Assembly: GCF_014653785.1 (NCBI RefSeq)
Contig: NZ_BNAS01000005.1
Location: 365,368 to 429,367 of the forward strand
From: Promicromonospora soli
GTDB lineage: Bacteria > Actinomycetota > Actinomycetes > Actinomycetales > Cellulomonadaceae
Reading direction: 5' to 3'
DNA length: 64,000 bases
The notes beneath the pieces were generated by a model that had not been told where the DNA came from, made no database searches, and saw only the letters and a program-made list of their open reading frames with translations. Shown one piece after another: positions 1-7,920 of the stretch; the stretch's first letter is position 1; the number at the start of each line of letters is the position of its first letter. A program made the position numbers and the translations under genes.

Positions 1-161
1 AGGCCGCGTTCCCCGGGCCAGTGCAGGCCCCCGAGCCACATCTGACGGTCCGAACCGTCCGGCGCGAAAGCATGCACGTCGACCCCGATGCCGGTCCGCG
101 GCAGGGGGTACGCGGCCGGCGCCGGACTGGCGGGGTCCGGCGTGCTGGACGGCTTGGTCAT
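1..161 (-). CDS. ispF: 2-C-methyl-D-erythritol 2,4-cyclodiphosphate synthase, N-terminal part
   Basis: Only the first 53 codons are inside the window; the gene runs off the left edge. After a Pro/Ala-rich lead of about 25 residues the frame reads TGIGVDVHAF, followed by a LGGLHWPGE segment. This is the IspF start region, whose Asp and His of DVH bind the metal. The enzyme makes the cyclic diphosphate of the MEP isoprenoid pathway. Its ATG overlaps the stop codon of ispD (ATGA), so it is translated directly after ispD, and the two enzymes act in the same pathway. The family match rests on the N-terminus only. Confidence 0.88.
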   Translation of the reverse strand, partial: MTKPSSTPDPASPAPAAYPLPRTGIGVDVHAFAPDGSDRQMWLGGLHWPGERG

Positions 162-874
162 GCGTTGGTCTCCTGCAGCACGAGGGACGCGAGCCACAGG
201 TCGCGTTCGGTGGTGATCTTGAAGGCGGCAGCGTCGCCGGCCACGATGTACACCGGTTCGCCGAGGGCCTCGACCAGGCCGGCGTCGTCGGTCGCGGCGA
301 GATGCTCGGCCAGGGCCCGAGCCGCACCGGTGCGGTGGGCGCGAACGAGGAGGTCGCGGTCGAATCCCTGGGGCGTCTGCACGGCCCGCAGGATCGAGCG
401 GTCGGGCGTGCCGGTGACGAGCTCGGCGTCGCCGTCGGGCCGCACCTGCTTGACTGTGTCAGTGACGGGCAGGCCGGGCACGACGGCGCCGTGGCCGTTG
501 CGCACCGCACCCACGACCCGCCGGACGAGATCCGGCGGTACGAGGGGGCGTGCGGCGTCGTGCACCAGCACCACGTCGTCGCCGGGCCTGGCGAGCTCGA
601 GACCAGCGCTGACGGACGCCTGCCGGGTGGGGCCACCGTCGGTCACCTCGACGGGGATCTGTACGCGCGGATCGTTGGCCAGAAGCTCGGTCATGATGCC
701 GACAAGGCCGTCAGGCGCGGTCACTACGAGAGAATCGACAACGTCCGACGCCACCAGGCGCCGCGCGGCGTGCAGCACAAGTGGAAAGCCGTCCAGCTCC
801 ACCAGAGCCTTGGGCAGGTCGCGCCCAAGTCGGGACCCCGACCCGGCGGCCGTCAGGATTGCAAGGGTCGTCAT
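158..874 (-). CDS. ispD: 2-C-methyl-D-erythritol 4-phosphate cytidylyltransferase
   Basis: At 238 residues this is normal for IspD. The N-terminus carries the nucleotidyltransferase loop AAGSGSRLGRDLPKAL (residues about 9-24), where the Arg and Lys contact CTP. VHDAARPLV near residue 104 is the second family signature. The enzyme transfers CMP to methylerythritol phosphate in the cytosolic MEP isoprenoid pathway. It starts with ATG at 874 and ends in a 4-bp overlap with ispF. carD lies upstream on the same strand, with a gap of about 100 bp that holds inverted repeats. The carD-ispD-ispF order is common in actinobacteria. Confidence 0.95.
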   Translation of the reverse strand: MTTLAILTAAGSGSRLGRDLPKALVELDGFPLVLHAARRLVASDVVDSLVVTAPDGLVGIMTELLANDPRVQIPVEVTDGGPTRQASVSAGLELARPGDDVVLVHDAARPLVPPDLVRRVVGAVRNGHGAVVPGLPVTDTVKQVRPDGDAELVTGTPDRSILRAVQTPQGFDRDLLVRAHRTGAARALAEHLAATDDAGLVEALGEPVYIVAGDAAAFKITTERDLWLASLVLQETNA

Positions 875-886
875 CTCGTCGGGGTC

Positions 887-973
887 CCCACAGGATCATG
901 ATTGAAGCGAAGGATCCCGTGGCGAGCGTCAGGTTCCTGACCAGTGCGTCAGAAGTGCAAGGGATCCTGTGGG
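887..973. repeat. Nested inverted repeats between carD and ispD
   Basis: CCCACAGGATC at 887-897 is the exact reverse complement of GATCCTGTGGG at 963-973. An inner pair, AGGATCCC (911-918) and GGGATCCT (961-968), competes for the same right arm. A small GTCAGG-TT-CCTGAC hairpin sits at 928-941. The element could fold in two mutually exclusive ways in the carD-ispD transcript. It may be an attenuator, a terminator or a protein site. There is no T-tract after it. Confidence 0.5.
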
Positions 974-977
974 TGAG

Positions 978-1460
978 TCAGGAAGCGAGGACCTCGTCGA
1001 GGATCGCTTCCGCCTTCTCCTCTTCGGTGTGCTCGGCCAGCGCGAGCTCGGACACGAGAATCTGGCGAGCCTTGGCGAGCATGCGCTTCTCACCTGCGGA
1101 AAGACCACGGTCGGCGTCGCGGCGGGACAGGTCGCGAACGACCTCGGCCACCTTGATGACATCGCCGGACGCAAGCTTCTCGAGGTTCGCCTTGTACCGG
1201 CGCGACCAGTTGGTGGGCTCTTCGGTGTACGGCGCACGAAGGACCTCGAACACGCGGTCGAGGCCCTCTTGGCCGACGACATCACGTACACCGACCAGGT
1301 CGACGTTTTCCGCCGGGACCTCGATGGTGAGGTCGCCCTGAGCAACCTTGAGCTTGAGGTACATCTTCTCTTCGCCGCGAATCTTGCGGACCTTGATCTC
1401 TTCGATCAGCGCCGCGCCATGGTGCGGGTAGACAACCGTCTCGCCTACTGTGAACGTCAT
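978..1460 (-). CDS. carD: CarD family RNA polymerase-binding regulator
   Basis: 160 residues, the usual CarD/CdnL length. The N-terminal part (about 1-65, [20 protein letters not shown]) is the Tudor-like RNA polymerase beta-subunit interaction domain. The C-terminal helical part contains the [13 protein letters not shown] segment, whose Trp wedges into the -10 upstream junction in studied homologues. CarD stabilises open promoter complexes, mainly at rRNA and housekeeping promoters. The ATG at 1460 is preceded by a purine-rich AAAGGGGA about 9 bases upstream. It is probably the first gene of a carD-ispD-ispF unit. Confidence 0.96.
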   Translation of the reverse strand: MTFTVGETVVYPHHGAALIEEIKVRKIRGEEKMYLKLKVAQGDLTIEVPAENVDLVGVRDVVGQEGLDRVFEVLRAPYTEEPTNWSRRYKANLEKLASGDVIKVAEVVRDLSRRDADRGLSAGEKRMLAKARQILVSELALAEHTEEEKAEAILDEVLAS

Positions 1461-1764
1461 CTGCAGATGTCCCCTTTCCCTGAAACCAGGTTACCACGCC
1501 GTGATCTGGAGAACTTGCAGCCTTGGCGTTGCCTGAACCCAGTTCGCGACAGTGTTTGCGCAGGTCAGAGCGTTGCAAATGGCGCGCCACGCCGAACGCG
1601 CCGGCACTTCACGCACTATCGGATCGTTCCAGGGACGTGACCATTGCCACGCCCTGACCGGGCAATTCGCCTCCGGTGGCGATGCGCGGGCACACCCCCG
1701 GGACCACTAAGATGTGGCGGGGATCCGACCCCGCCCGAACCAGACGAACATCAGGGAGTTCACC
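1461..1764. other. Divergent intergenic region between carD and a lipoprotein gene
   Basis: About 300 bp separates the divergent starts of carD and the lipoprotein gene, so promoters for both must lie here. I see no RNA gene, no convincing small reading frame and no long inverted repeat. A TAAGAT hexamer near 1707 could be a -10 box for the lipoprotein gene, but no good -35 was found, so it is not called as a promoter. Confidence 0.4.
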
Positions 1765-2313
1765 GTGTCCCGTCGCGCCACCGCCGCCCGAGGCGCCCGC
1801 ACCATCGCCGTCGCGGCGGTATCCGCTGCGGGGGCCCTCCTCCTGGCGGCCTGTGCCCCGACCACGACGACGCTGACCTACGATCCGTCCGACGGCGTCG
1901 GCGTCTCCGTCCTGGGCGACGAGAACAGGGACCTGCGCGGTATCAACCTCATGGTCGTCTCGGCCGCCGAGGGCGAGCCCGGCAACGTCCTGGGTGCGCT
2001 GGCCAACGAGAGCGACAACGACGCGTCGTTCACGCTCGAGGCGCCTGGCGCCTCCCCTGTCACGGTGGACGTCCCGGCGGGCGGAACCGTCTACCTGGGC
2101 ACGGAGACCGGTGAGTCCGTCCAGCTCGACGCCGTGGGTGCAGCGCCCGGGGATTACCTCGACGCGACGCTGTCGGTGGGCAGCGACAGCACGGAGTTCC
2201 AGCTCCCGGTGTTCGACGGCACGCTTCCGGAGTACGCGGACCACCTGCCGGCCGCCGCGCCGTCGCCGTCCGGCTCCCCGTCGCCCTCGATGTCCCCGTC
2301 CCCCTCCGAGTGA
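1765..2313 (+). CDS. Putative lipoprotein, unknown function
   Basis: 182 residues from the GTG at 1765, which has CAGGGAG 7-8 bases upstream; the frame stays open further upstream but without a better start. A positively charged start, a hydrophobic stretch and the lipobox LAAC (Cys about 33) predict a membrane-anchored lipoprotein. The mature part reads like one compact beta-rich domain (GINLMVVSAAEGEPGNVLGALAN..., FTLEAPG...VTVDVPAGGTVYLG). It ends in a flexible tail of Pro-Ser repeats. Similar DNA-neighbourhood lipoproteins in actinobacteria have no assigned role, and none is assigned here. It is convergent with pstB across a long palindrome. Confidence 0.8.
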   Translation: MSRRATAARGARTIAVAAVSAAGALLLAACAPTTTTLTYDPSDGVGVSVLGDENRDLRGINLMVVSAAEGEPGNVLGALANESDNDASFTLEAPGASPVTVDVPAGGTVYLGTETGESVQLDAVGAAPGDYLDATLSVGSDSTEFQLPVFDGTLPEYADHLPAAAPSPSGSPSPSMSPSPSE

Positions 2314-2319
2314 GCACAC

Positions 2320-2423
2320 CGAAGTAGAACTCTGGCGAGAGAGAACTCTGGCGAGGTAAGAACCAGCGGCTTCTGCTGCGGTTCTACCTCGCCAGAGTTC
2401 TCTCTCGCCACAGTTCTACTTCG
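2320..2423. repeat. Long imperfect palindrome between convergent genes, copy 1
   Basis: Two arms of about 45 bp (2320-2364 and 2379-2423) pair with one mismatch and one single-base indel around a 14-nt loop. Each arm is made of tandem 16-bp units: GTAGAACTCTGGCGAG followed by AGAGAACTCTGGCGAG. It fills the gap between the convergent lipoprotein and pstB genes, as expected of a bidirectional terminator. It shares its units with copies at 10.8 kb and 42.7 kb. Confidence 0.88.
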
Positions 2424-2435
2424 GCGAGGGGCTCG

Positions 2436-3215
2436 TCACCCGAAGCGGCCCGAGACGTAGTCCTCGGTGGCCTTCTCGGCGGGCGACGAGAAGATCGTCG
2501 CCGTGTCGTTCATCTCGATGAGGCGGCCCGGCTTGCCCGTGCCCGCGATGTTGAAGAACGCAGTCCTGTCGCTCACGCGCGCCGCCTGCTGCATGTTGTG
2601 CGTGACGATGACGATCGTGTAGTCCTTCTTGAGCTCCTGGATCAGGTCCTCGATCGCCAGAGTGGAGATCGGGTCCAGGGCGGAGCACGGCTCGTCCATG
2701 AGCACCACCTGCGGCTTCACCGCGATGGCGCGGGCGATGCAGAGGCGCTGCTGCTGGCCACCCGACAGGCCGGAGCCCGGCCGGTCCAGGCGGTCCTTGA
2801 CCTCGTTCCAGAGGTTGGCGCCACGAAGCGACGCCTCGACCAGGTCCTCGGCGTCGGACTTGGAGATCTTGCGGTTGTTCAGCTTGACGCCCGCCAGCAC
2901 GTTGTCCCTGATGGACATCGTCGGGAACGGGTTCGGCCGCTGGAACACCATTCCGATGTTCCGGCGCACCGCCACCGGGTCGACGTCTTCCCCGTACAGG
3001 TCGACGCCTTCGAGCTCGACCTTGCCCTCCACGTAGGCACCGGGGATCACCTCGTGCATGCGGTTGAGGGTGCGCAGGAAGGTCGACTTGCCGCACCCGG
3101 AAGGGCCGATGAAGGCCGTCACGGACTTCGGGTCGACGGTCATGGAGACACCCTCGACAGCACGGAAGTCGCCGTAGTAGATGTTGACGTCCTTGACGTC
3201 GATACGCTGGGCCAT
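2436..3215 (-). CDS. pstB: Phosphate ABC transporter ATP-binding protein
   Basis: 259 residues, the usual PstB size. Walker [10 protein letters not shown] is at 37-45, the ABC signature LSGGQQQRL near 150, Walker B VLMDEP near 172, and the switch His in THNMQQA near 206. The CSALDPIST segment after Walker B is typical of PstB. It powers high-affinity phosphate import with PstA/PstC and also takes part in phosphate sensing with PhoU and the sensor kinase. It is the last gene of pstSCAB, 48 bp after pstA, and is followed by a long palindrome that should end transcription. Confidence 0.98.
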   Translation of the reverse strand: MAQRIDVKDVNIYYGDFRAVEGVSMTVDPKSVTAFIGPSGCGKSTFLRTLNRMHEVIPGAYVEGKVELEGVDLYGEDVDPVAVRRNIGMVFQRPNPFPTMSIRDNVLAGVKLNNRKISKSDAEDLVEASLRGANLWNEVKDRLDRPGSGLSGGQQQRLCIARAIAVKPQVVLMDEPCSALDPISTLAIEDLIQELKKDYTIVIVTHNMQQAARVSDRTAFFNIAGTGKPGRLIEMNDTATIFSSPAEKATEDYVSGRFG

Positions 3216-3263
3216 CTGTCTGTTCCTTCGGGCTGTGGCTTCGGGGGAGCTGAGGTGGGCGGG

Positions 3264-4214
3264 TCAGCGGGTCTTGGGGGCGAACCAGCGGTTCACGAGT
3301 CGACCGGCGATGTTGAGCAGCATCACGATCGCGATCAGCGTCAGGGCAGCGCCCCACGCGTTCTGCAGGGCGATGTCCGCCACGCAGTTCGCCTGGCCCT
3401 CACGGCACGTCGCGAGACCCTGGCTGTACTGCCGGTAGATGAACACCGGCAGTGTCATCATGCGCCCCTCGGACGGGTCGAAGTTGATCGAGTCCGTCAC
3501 GCCGACCGCGACGAGCAGCGGAGCCGTCTCGCCGATGACACGCGCCACGGCCAGCAGCACGCTGGTTGTCAGGCCCGCGACCGCGGTGCGGAGCACGATG
3601 CGGACGATCGTGAGCCACTTGGGCACGCCGAGCGCGTACGCCGCCTCACGGAGCTCGTTGGGCACGAGCTTGAGCATCTCCTCGCAGGACCGCACCACCA
3701 CGGGGATCATCAGCACCGACAGAGCGACGGCGCCGATAAGGCCGAACCGCGCACCAGGCCCGAAGAAGATGGTGAACAGCGCGACCGCGAAGAGGCCGGC
3801 CACGATCGACGGGATACCCGTCATGACGTCCACGAAGAACGTCACCGCCCGGGCCAGCGGGCCGCGCCCGTACTCGACCAGGTAGATGGCGACGAGGATG
3901 CCGATCGGCACGGAGATCAGCGTGGCGCAGCCCGTGATGATCAGCGTTCCCGTCACCGCGTGGTAGATGCCACCGCTCGGGTCGCCACCGAAGATGCCGC
4001 GCATCGAGAACGTCAGGAAGTCGATGCTGATCCGGCCCGCTCCGGTGAACAGCACAGTCCAGAGGAGCGAGACCAGGGGGACCATCGCCAGCAGGAACGC
4101 ACCCCAGATGAGCACGGCCATGATGCGGTCGGTGCGCCTGCGGCGCGGCTCGGCCGTGGTCAGGAGCGCGCGGGTGCGCTCGGTGGCGTCCATGGTGGAC
4201 GTGTCGGCGCTCAT
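3264..4214 (-). CDS. pstA: Phosphate ABC transporter permease
   Basis: 316 residues from the ATG at 4214, which overlaps the pstC stop (ATGA). A cytoplasmic N-terminus of about 30 residues precedes six predicted membrane helices. The permease EAA-type loop (ELREAAYALGVPKWLTIVRI) lies in the C-terminal half and is where PstB docks. The loop before the last helix contains two Cys (CREGQANC). It pairs with PstC to form the membrane channel for phosphate. Confidence 0.97.
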   Translation of the reverse strand: MSADTSTMDATERTRALLTTAEPRRRRTDRIMAVLIWGAFLLAMVPLVSLLWTVLFTGAGRISIDFLTFSMRGIFGGDPSGGIYHAVTGTLIITGCATLISVPIGILVAIYLVEYGRGPLARAVTFFVDVMTGIPSIVAGLFAVALFTIFFGPGARFGLIGAVALSVLMIPVVVRSCEEMLKLVPNELREAAYALGVPKWLTIVRIVLRTAVAGLTTSVLLAVARVIGETAPLLVAVGVTDSINFDPSEGRMMTLPVFIYRQYSQGLATCREGQANCVADIALQNAWGAALTLIAIVMLLNIAGRLVNRWFAPKTR

Positions 4215-5206
4215 CAGTTGGCCCCCGAGAATTCCTTGCGGCGGGCGACGATGGCCCGGGCGGCCATGTTCACCGCCAGTGTGATCACGAACAGCGCGAG
4301 GCCAGTGGCGATCAGCGCGTTGACGGCCAGGCCGCTCGCCTCCGGGAAGTCCAGGGCGATGTAGGCGGCGATGGTCTGCTGCTGCGCCGCCTGGAGGATC
4401 TTGAACGAGTAGAGGAAGCCGGGCGACAGGATCATCAGCACGGCCATGGTCTCGCCGAGGGCGCGGCCAAGGCCCAGCATCGCCGCCGAGATCACACCGG
4501 ACCGGCCGAACGGCAGCACAGCGGTGCGGACCATCTCCCACCGCGTGGCGCCGAGTGCGAGCGCCGCTTCCTCGTGCAGCTTCGGGGTCTGCAGGAAGAC
4601 CTCCCGCGAGACCGCCGTGATGATCGGCAGGATCATCACGGCAAGGACGACGGCGACGGTCGCCAGGGTGCGGGCCGTCGGGGAGACGTCACCGGCGAAG
4701 AGCGGGAACCAGCCGAACCACTCGTTCAGCCAGAGCCACACCGGGGAGAGCATCGGCGCCAGGACCGCGACACCCCAGAGGCCGTAGACGACCGAGGGGA
4801 TCGCCGCGAGCAGGTCCACGAGGTAGCCCAGGATCTGCGCGAGCCGGCGGGGAGCGTAGTGCGAGATGAACAGGGCGATCCCCATCGCGACCGGAGTGGC
4901 AAGGAGCAGGGCCAGCACGGCCGCCAGTAGCGTTCCGAAGACGAGCGGTCCCACATACGCGATGAACGACGTGTCGTCGGGGTACCGCGGGACGGCCGCG
5001 GCGAGCTCGGCTTCGCTCGCCGTCATGGCGGGCCACGCCCGCATGATCAGGAACAGGGCGACAGCAGCCAGGGTCGCGAGGATCAGAGCGCCGGCACCTG
5101 TCGTGATCCAGCGGAAGGTCCGGCTGAAGCCCCGCTCGGTGTCGCCGCTCGACCGTCGGCGCCGGACCGGCGCCACGGGAGCGGGCGGGCTGTCAGTGGT
5201 CGTCAC
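4214..5206 (-). CDS. pstC: Phosphate ABC transporter permease
   Basis: 330 residues. The GTG start at 5206 has GAGGAAC 5 bases upstream. An Arg-rich cytoplasmic lead is followed by six predicted helices and the docking loop LHEEAALALGATRWEMVRTAVLP, the EAA motif of binding-protein-dependent permeases. It is PstA's partner. The stop overlaps the pstA ATG. Upstream on the coding strand lie a strong hairpin (5277-5329) and an 18-bp tandem repeat (5233-5268), so pstC is set apart from pstS although the genes belong together. Confidence 0.97.
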   Translation of the reverse strand: MTTTDSPPAPVAPVRRRRSSGDTERGFSRTFRWITTGAGALILATLAAVALFLIMRAWPAMTASEAELAAAVPRYPDDTSFIAYVGPLVFGTLLAAVLALLLATPVAMGIALFISHYAPRRLAQILGYLVDLLAAIPSVVYGLWGVAVLAPMLSPVWLWLNEWFGWFPLFAGDVSPTARTLATVAVVLAVMILPIITAVSREVFLQTPKLHEEAALALGATRWEMVRTAVLPFGRSGVISAAMLGLGRALGETMAVLMILSPGFLYSFKILQAAQQQTIAAYIALDFPEASGLAVNALIATGLALFVITLAVNMAARAIVARRKEFSGAN

Positions 5207-5232
5207 AGATGTTCCTCGGCTCGTCGTGTCTG

Positions 5233-5268
5233 TGTGAGGTCAAGCGTGGCTGTGAGGTCAAGCCTGGC
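5233..5268 (-). repeat. 18-bp tandem direct repeat before pstC
   Basis: Two adjacent copies of TGTGAGGTCAAGCSTGGC (17 of 18 positions identical) lie 27-62 bp ahead of the pstC start. On the coding strand each unit contains CTTGACCTCAC, which looks like a -35 hexamer or half an operator. The spacing is 18 bp, unlike the 11-bp PHO boxes elsewhere, so it may be another regulator's site or a duplicated promoter element. Confidence 0.6.
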
Positions 5269-5276
5269 ACAGCCGT

Positions 5277-5329
5277 ACCGGTGGCCGGGCCACGAGCGCC
5301 TTTGATGCTCGCGCGGCCCGGCCACCGGT
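5277..5329 (-). terminator. Strong hairpin between pstS and pstC
   Basis: ACCGGTGGCCGGGCC (5277-5291) is exactly complementary to 5315-5329, with an inner CGAGC/GCTCG stem around a 9-nt loop. This GC-rich stem sits 35 bp after the pstS stop. It probably works as a partial terminator or 3' stabiliser, so that the binding protein is made in excess of the permease genes downstream. There is no clear T-tract. Confidence 0.75.
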
Positions 5330-5363
5330 CCGGTGTACTGCCAGGTACTGCTCAACGGCTGGC

Positions 5364-6467
5364 TCAGCCGGCCGTGATGGCCTCGACCGACGGCAGGAAC
5401 TGGTCACGCAGGTCGGCCGAGAGCGGGGCGGAGCCCGCCGAGTCCGCGGCAGCGGCCTGGCCCTCGTCGCTCAGGATGTAGCTGTAGAAGCCCTTGACCA
5501 GGTCGGCGATGGCCGCGTCCTCGTACGTGGCGCAGGCGAGCTGGTACGAGACCAGGACGACCGGGTAGGTGCCCGCGATGTCGCGCTTGAGGTCGTACAC
5601 GAAGACGTGGTCGCTCGTGCCCTCGACGCGCGGCGAACCCTCGACGACGGCAGCGGCCGCCTCAGGGCTGTACGGCACGAACTCGTCGCCGACACCCACG
5701 GCCACCGTGCCCAGCTCACCGATCTGCGACGCGTCGGCGTAGGTGATGGTGCCCTCGCCGGCCTGCGCGGCGCTGACGACGCCGGAGGTGCCCTGCGCGG
5801 ACTCCTGGCCCTCGACGGGCCAGATGCCCTCGGGCTCCCAGGTCCACACGTCCGGGACCACCGTGTACAGGTACTCCTGGAAGTTCTCGGTCGTACCCGA
5901 GTCGTCCGACCGGTGCACGACGGTGATGTCCGTGCTGGGCAGCTCGGCATCCGGGTTGTCGGCGGCGATCGCCTCGTCGTCCCAGGCGGTGATCTCGCCG
6001 GCGAAGATCCCGGCGATCGTCTCCGGGGTCATGTTCAGGGTGTCGACGCCCTCGAGGTTGAAGGCGACGGCCACCGGGGAGATGTACGCGGGGTACTCGA
6101 TGACGCCGCCCTCGCCGCACTGCGCCTCGGCGGCGGCCAGCTCCTCGTCGTCCAGCGCGGCGTCCGAGCCCGCGAACGGGAAGGCACCGGAGATGAAGCT
6201 CTCGCGGCCGCCGCCGGAGCCGACCGGGTCGTAGTTCACGGTGACGTCCGGGTACTGGCTCTGGAAGCCGGCACGCCAGGCCTCCATCGCGGACTCCTGC
6301 GCGGACGAGCCGCCGCCGTTGAGCTCACCGGACAGGTCAACGGCGGACTCGGAGCCCTCGCCGGCCGGCTCGGCTGCACCGGGGTCGGACCCGCAGGCTG
6401 CGAGGCTCAGCGCGAGCGCGCCCACCATGACAGCGGAGCCAACGCGGGGGAATCGGCTGATCTTCAC
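5364..6467 (-). CDS. pstS: Phosphate ABC transporter substrate-binding lipoprotein
   Basis: 367 residues from the GTG at 6467, which has GGAAAG 4 bases upstream; an in-frame ATG at 6488 is the alternative. A signal peptide with lipobox LAAC puts it on the outer face of the membrane. PstS signatures are present: GGGSSAQESAMEAW, YDPVGSGGGRE and HRSDDSGTTENF, which build the phosphate pocket. It delivers phosphate to PstCA. A PHO box (6562-6579) about 95 bp upstream suggests direct control by the response regulator encoded at 7921-8619. Confidence 0.97.
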   Translation of the reverse strand: MKISRFPRVGSAVMVGALALSLAACGSDPGAAEPAGEGSESAVDLSGELNGGGSSAQESAMEAWRAGFQSQYPDVTVNYDPVGSGGGRESFISGAFPFAGSDAALDDEELAAAEAQCGEGGVIEYPAYISPVAVAFNLEGVDTLNMTPETIAGIFAGEITAWDDEAIAADNPDAELPSTDITVVHRSDDSGTTENFQEYLYTVVPDVWTWEPEGIWPVEGQESAQGTSGVVSAAQAGEGTITYADASQIGELGTVAVGVGDEFVPYSPEAAAAVVEGSPRVEGTSDHVFVYDLKRDIAGTYPVVLVSYQLACATYEDAAIADLVKGFYSYILSDEGQAAAADSAGSAPLSADLRDQFLPSVEAITAG

Positions 6468-6557
6468 GTGTCTTTCCATCCTGTTCAAGTCGTACGCGCG
6501 GCAAGCGCCGCAGCGTCAGTCGGGAGGCTAGGGAGGCGGAGTGACCTACTCACCAGG

Positions 6558-6579
6558 TCTAGGTGAACGGAGGGTGAAC
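6558..6579 (-). promoter_or_regulatory. PHO box upstream of pstS
   Basis: On the pstS coding strand two 11-bp units start with exact GTTCACC (6579-6573 and 6568-6562). GTTCACC direct repeats at 11-bp spacing are the known PhoP-type operator of Streptomyces and its relatives. Confidence 0.82.
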
Positions 6580-6657
6580 AAGCCCGCCTGGAGCGGGTGA
6601 TCCGCGACACGCCCACCCTGGCACGCCCTTGCGCTTTTCACCCAGCAGGCTCCAGGG

Positions 6658-7803
6658 CTACCCGTCCGCCTGGTCGTCCGGGCGGTCCCGGGTCAGGTAG
6701 ATGGCCCCCGCGGCGTCCATGATCCACGCCTCCAGGTCGCTCGAGATGGCGGCGCTGCCCGCCGCGCCGGCGGCTCGCTGCTGCCCTTCGGCGGACGCGA
6801 CGTACTCGACGAACTCCTTGACGAAGTTCCCCTTTGCCTTGTCCTCGTACCGCGAGCACACCATGAGGTAGGACACGAGCACCATCGGGTACGCGAAAGG
6901 CTTGTCGATCTTCCGGTCGATGACGAAGGCGAGGTCGTGCTCGTAGCGGTTCTCGATCCGCGGCGAGACGTCGACGACCGCGGCCGCGGCCTCCGCGCTG
7001 AAGGGCACATACTCCTCGCCCACCTTGATGGCGACGTTGCCGAGGTCGGAGGTTCGCGAGGCGTCCGCGTAGGTGATGCCGCCGGGCGTGGAGCGAACCG
7101 TGTCGGTCACGCCGCTCGTGCCCTCCGCCTCGAACCCGTCCGGCGTCGGCCAGAGGCCGTCCGGCGGGAACGGCCACTCCTTCGGCGCGGTCGCGTGCAG
7201 GTAGTCGGTGAAGTTCTCGGTGGTGCCCGAGTCGTCGGAGCGGTGGACCGGCGTGATGGCCAGCGCGGGCAGCTTCGCCTCGGGGTTGGCCGCGGCGATC
7301 GCCGGGTCGTTCCACTGGGTGATCTTGCCCGTGAAGATCCGCGCGATCAGGGCCGAGGACAGGTTCAGCTGGTCGACACCCTTGAGGTTGAAGGCCACAG
7401 CGATCGGGCTGATGTAGACCGGCAGGTCGATGGCGTTGCCGCCGTCGCAGGCTGGTCCGGAGGCCACCATCTCGTCGTCGGTCAGGGCGACGTCGGAAGC
7501 GCCGAAGGCCGTGTCGCCCGCGAGAAAGGCCTCGCGGCCGTCGCCCGAGCCCACTGGGTCGTAGCTGATCGCCGCGTCCGGGTGCTGCTCCTGGAACCCG
7601 CTGATCCAGGCCTCCATCGCCGATTCCTGGGACGAGGCGCCCGCACCGTGGAACTCACCGACGACGGCGAGCTGCGGTTCGGTGCTGGGTTGGTCGCCCG
7701 GCCCGAAGCCCGGCAGGTCAGCCGCGGCGCAGCCCGCGAAAGGCAACACAAGGGCGCCTGCGGTGGCGACAGAGAGGAGACGTGCGCATCTGGGGGTACT
7801 CAC
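6658..7803 (-). CDS. pstS: Second PstS-family phosphate-binding lipoprotein
   Basis: 381 residues, clearly a diverged paralogue of the neighbouring pstS. It has a lipobox (FAGC), GAGASSQESAMEAW, YDPVGSGDGREAF and an intact HRSDDSGTTENF pocket motif. The C-terminus is extended by an acidic, hydrophilic tail. It lies in tandem upstream of pstS with a 190-bp gap and has its own PHO box. Gene duplication followed by divergence would give two binding proteins for one PstCAB channel, perhaps with different affinity. The conserved pocket argues against loss of phosphate binding. Confidence 0.94.
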   Translation of the reverse strand: MSTPRCARLLSVATAGALVLPFAGCAAADLPGFGPGDQPSTEPQLAVVGEFHGAGASSQESAMEAWISGFQEQHPDAAISYDPVGSGDGREAFLAGDTAFGASDVALTDDEMVASGPACDGGNAIDLPVYISPIAVAFNLKGVDQLNLSSALIARIFTGKITQWNDPAIAAANPEAKLPALAITPVHRSDDSGTTENFTDYLHATAPKEWPFPPDGLWPTPDGFEAEGTSGVTDTVRSTPGGITYADASRTSDLGNVAIKVGEEYVPFSAEAAAAVVDVSPRIENRYEHDLAFVIDRKIDKPFAYPMVLVSYLMVCSRYEDKAKGNFVKEFVEYVASAEGQQRAAGAAGSAAISSDLEAWIMDAAGAIYLTRDRPDDQADG

Positions 7804-7844
7804 GGTTCGCGAAACTACTCACGGGTGCCGTCCCGCGAGCAAAC

Positions 7845-7866
7845 ACCAGGTGAACGGAAGGTGACC
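7845..7866 (-). promoter_or_regulatory. PHO box upstream of the second pstS
   Basis: On the coding strand GGTCACC (7866-7860) is followed 11 bp later by an exact GTTCACC (7855-7849). This is the same direct-repeat layout as before pstS. It lies about 45 bp ahead of the start codon, so it overlaps the likely core promoter. Confidence 0.75.
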
Positions 7867-7920
7867 AGAGTCGCGATCACCCACGTGAGGTGCGACACCC
7901 GATGGCCGCACCTCCGCAGG

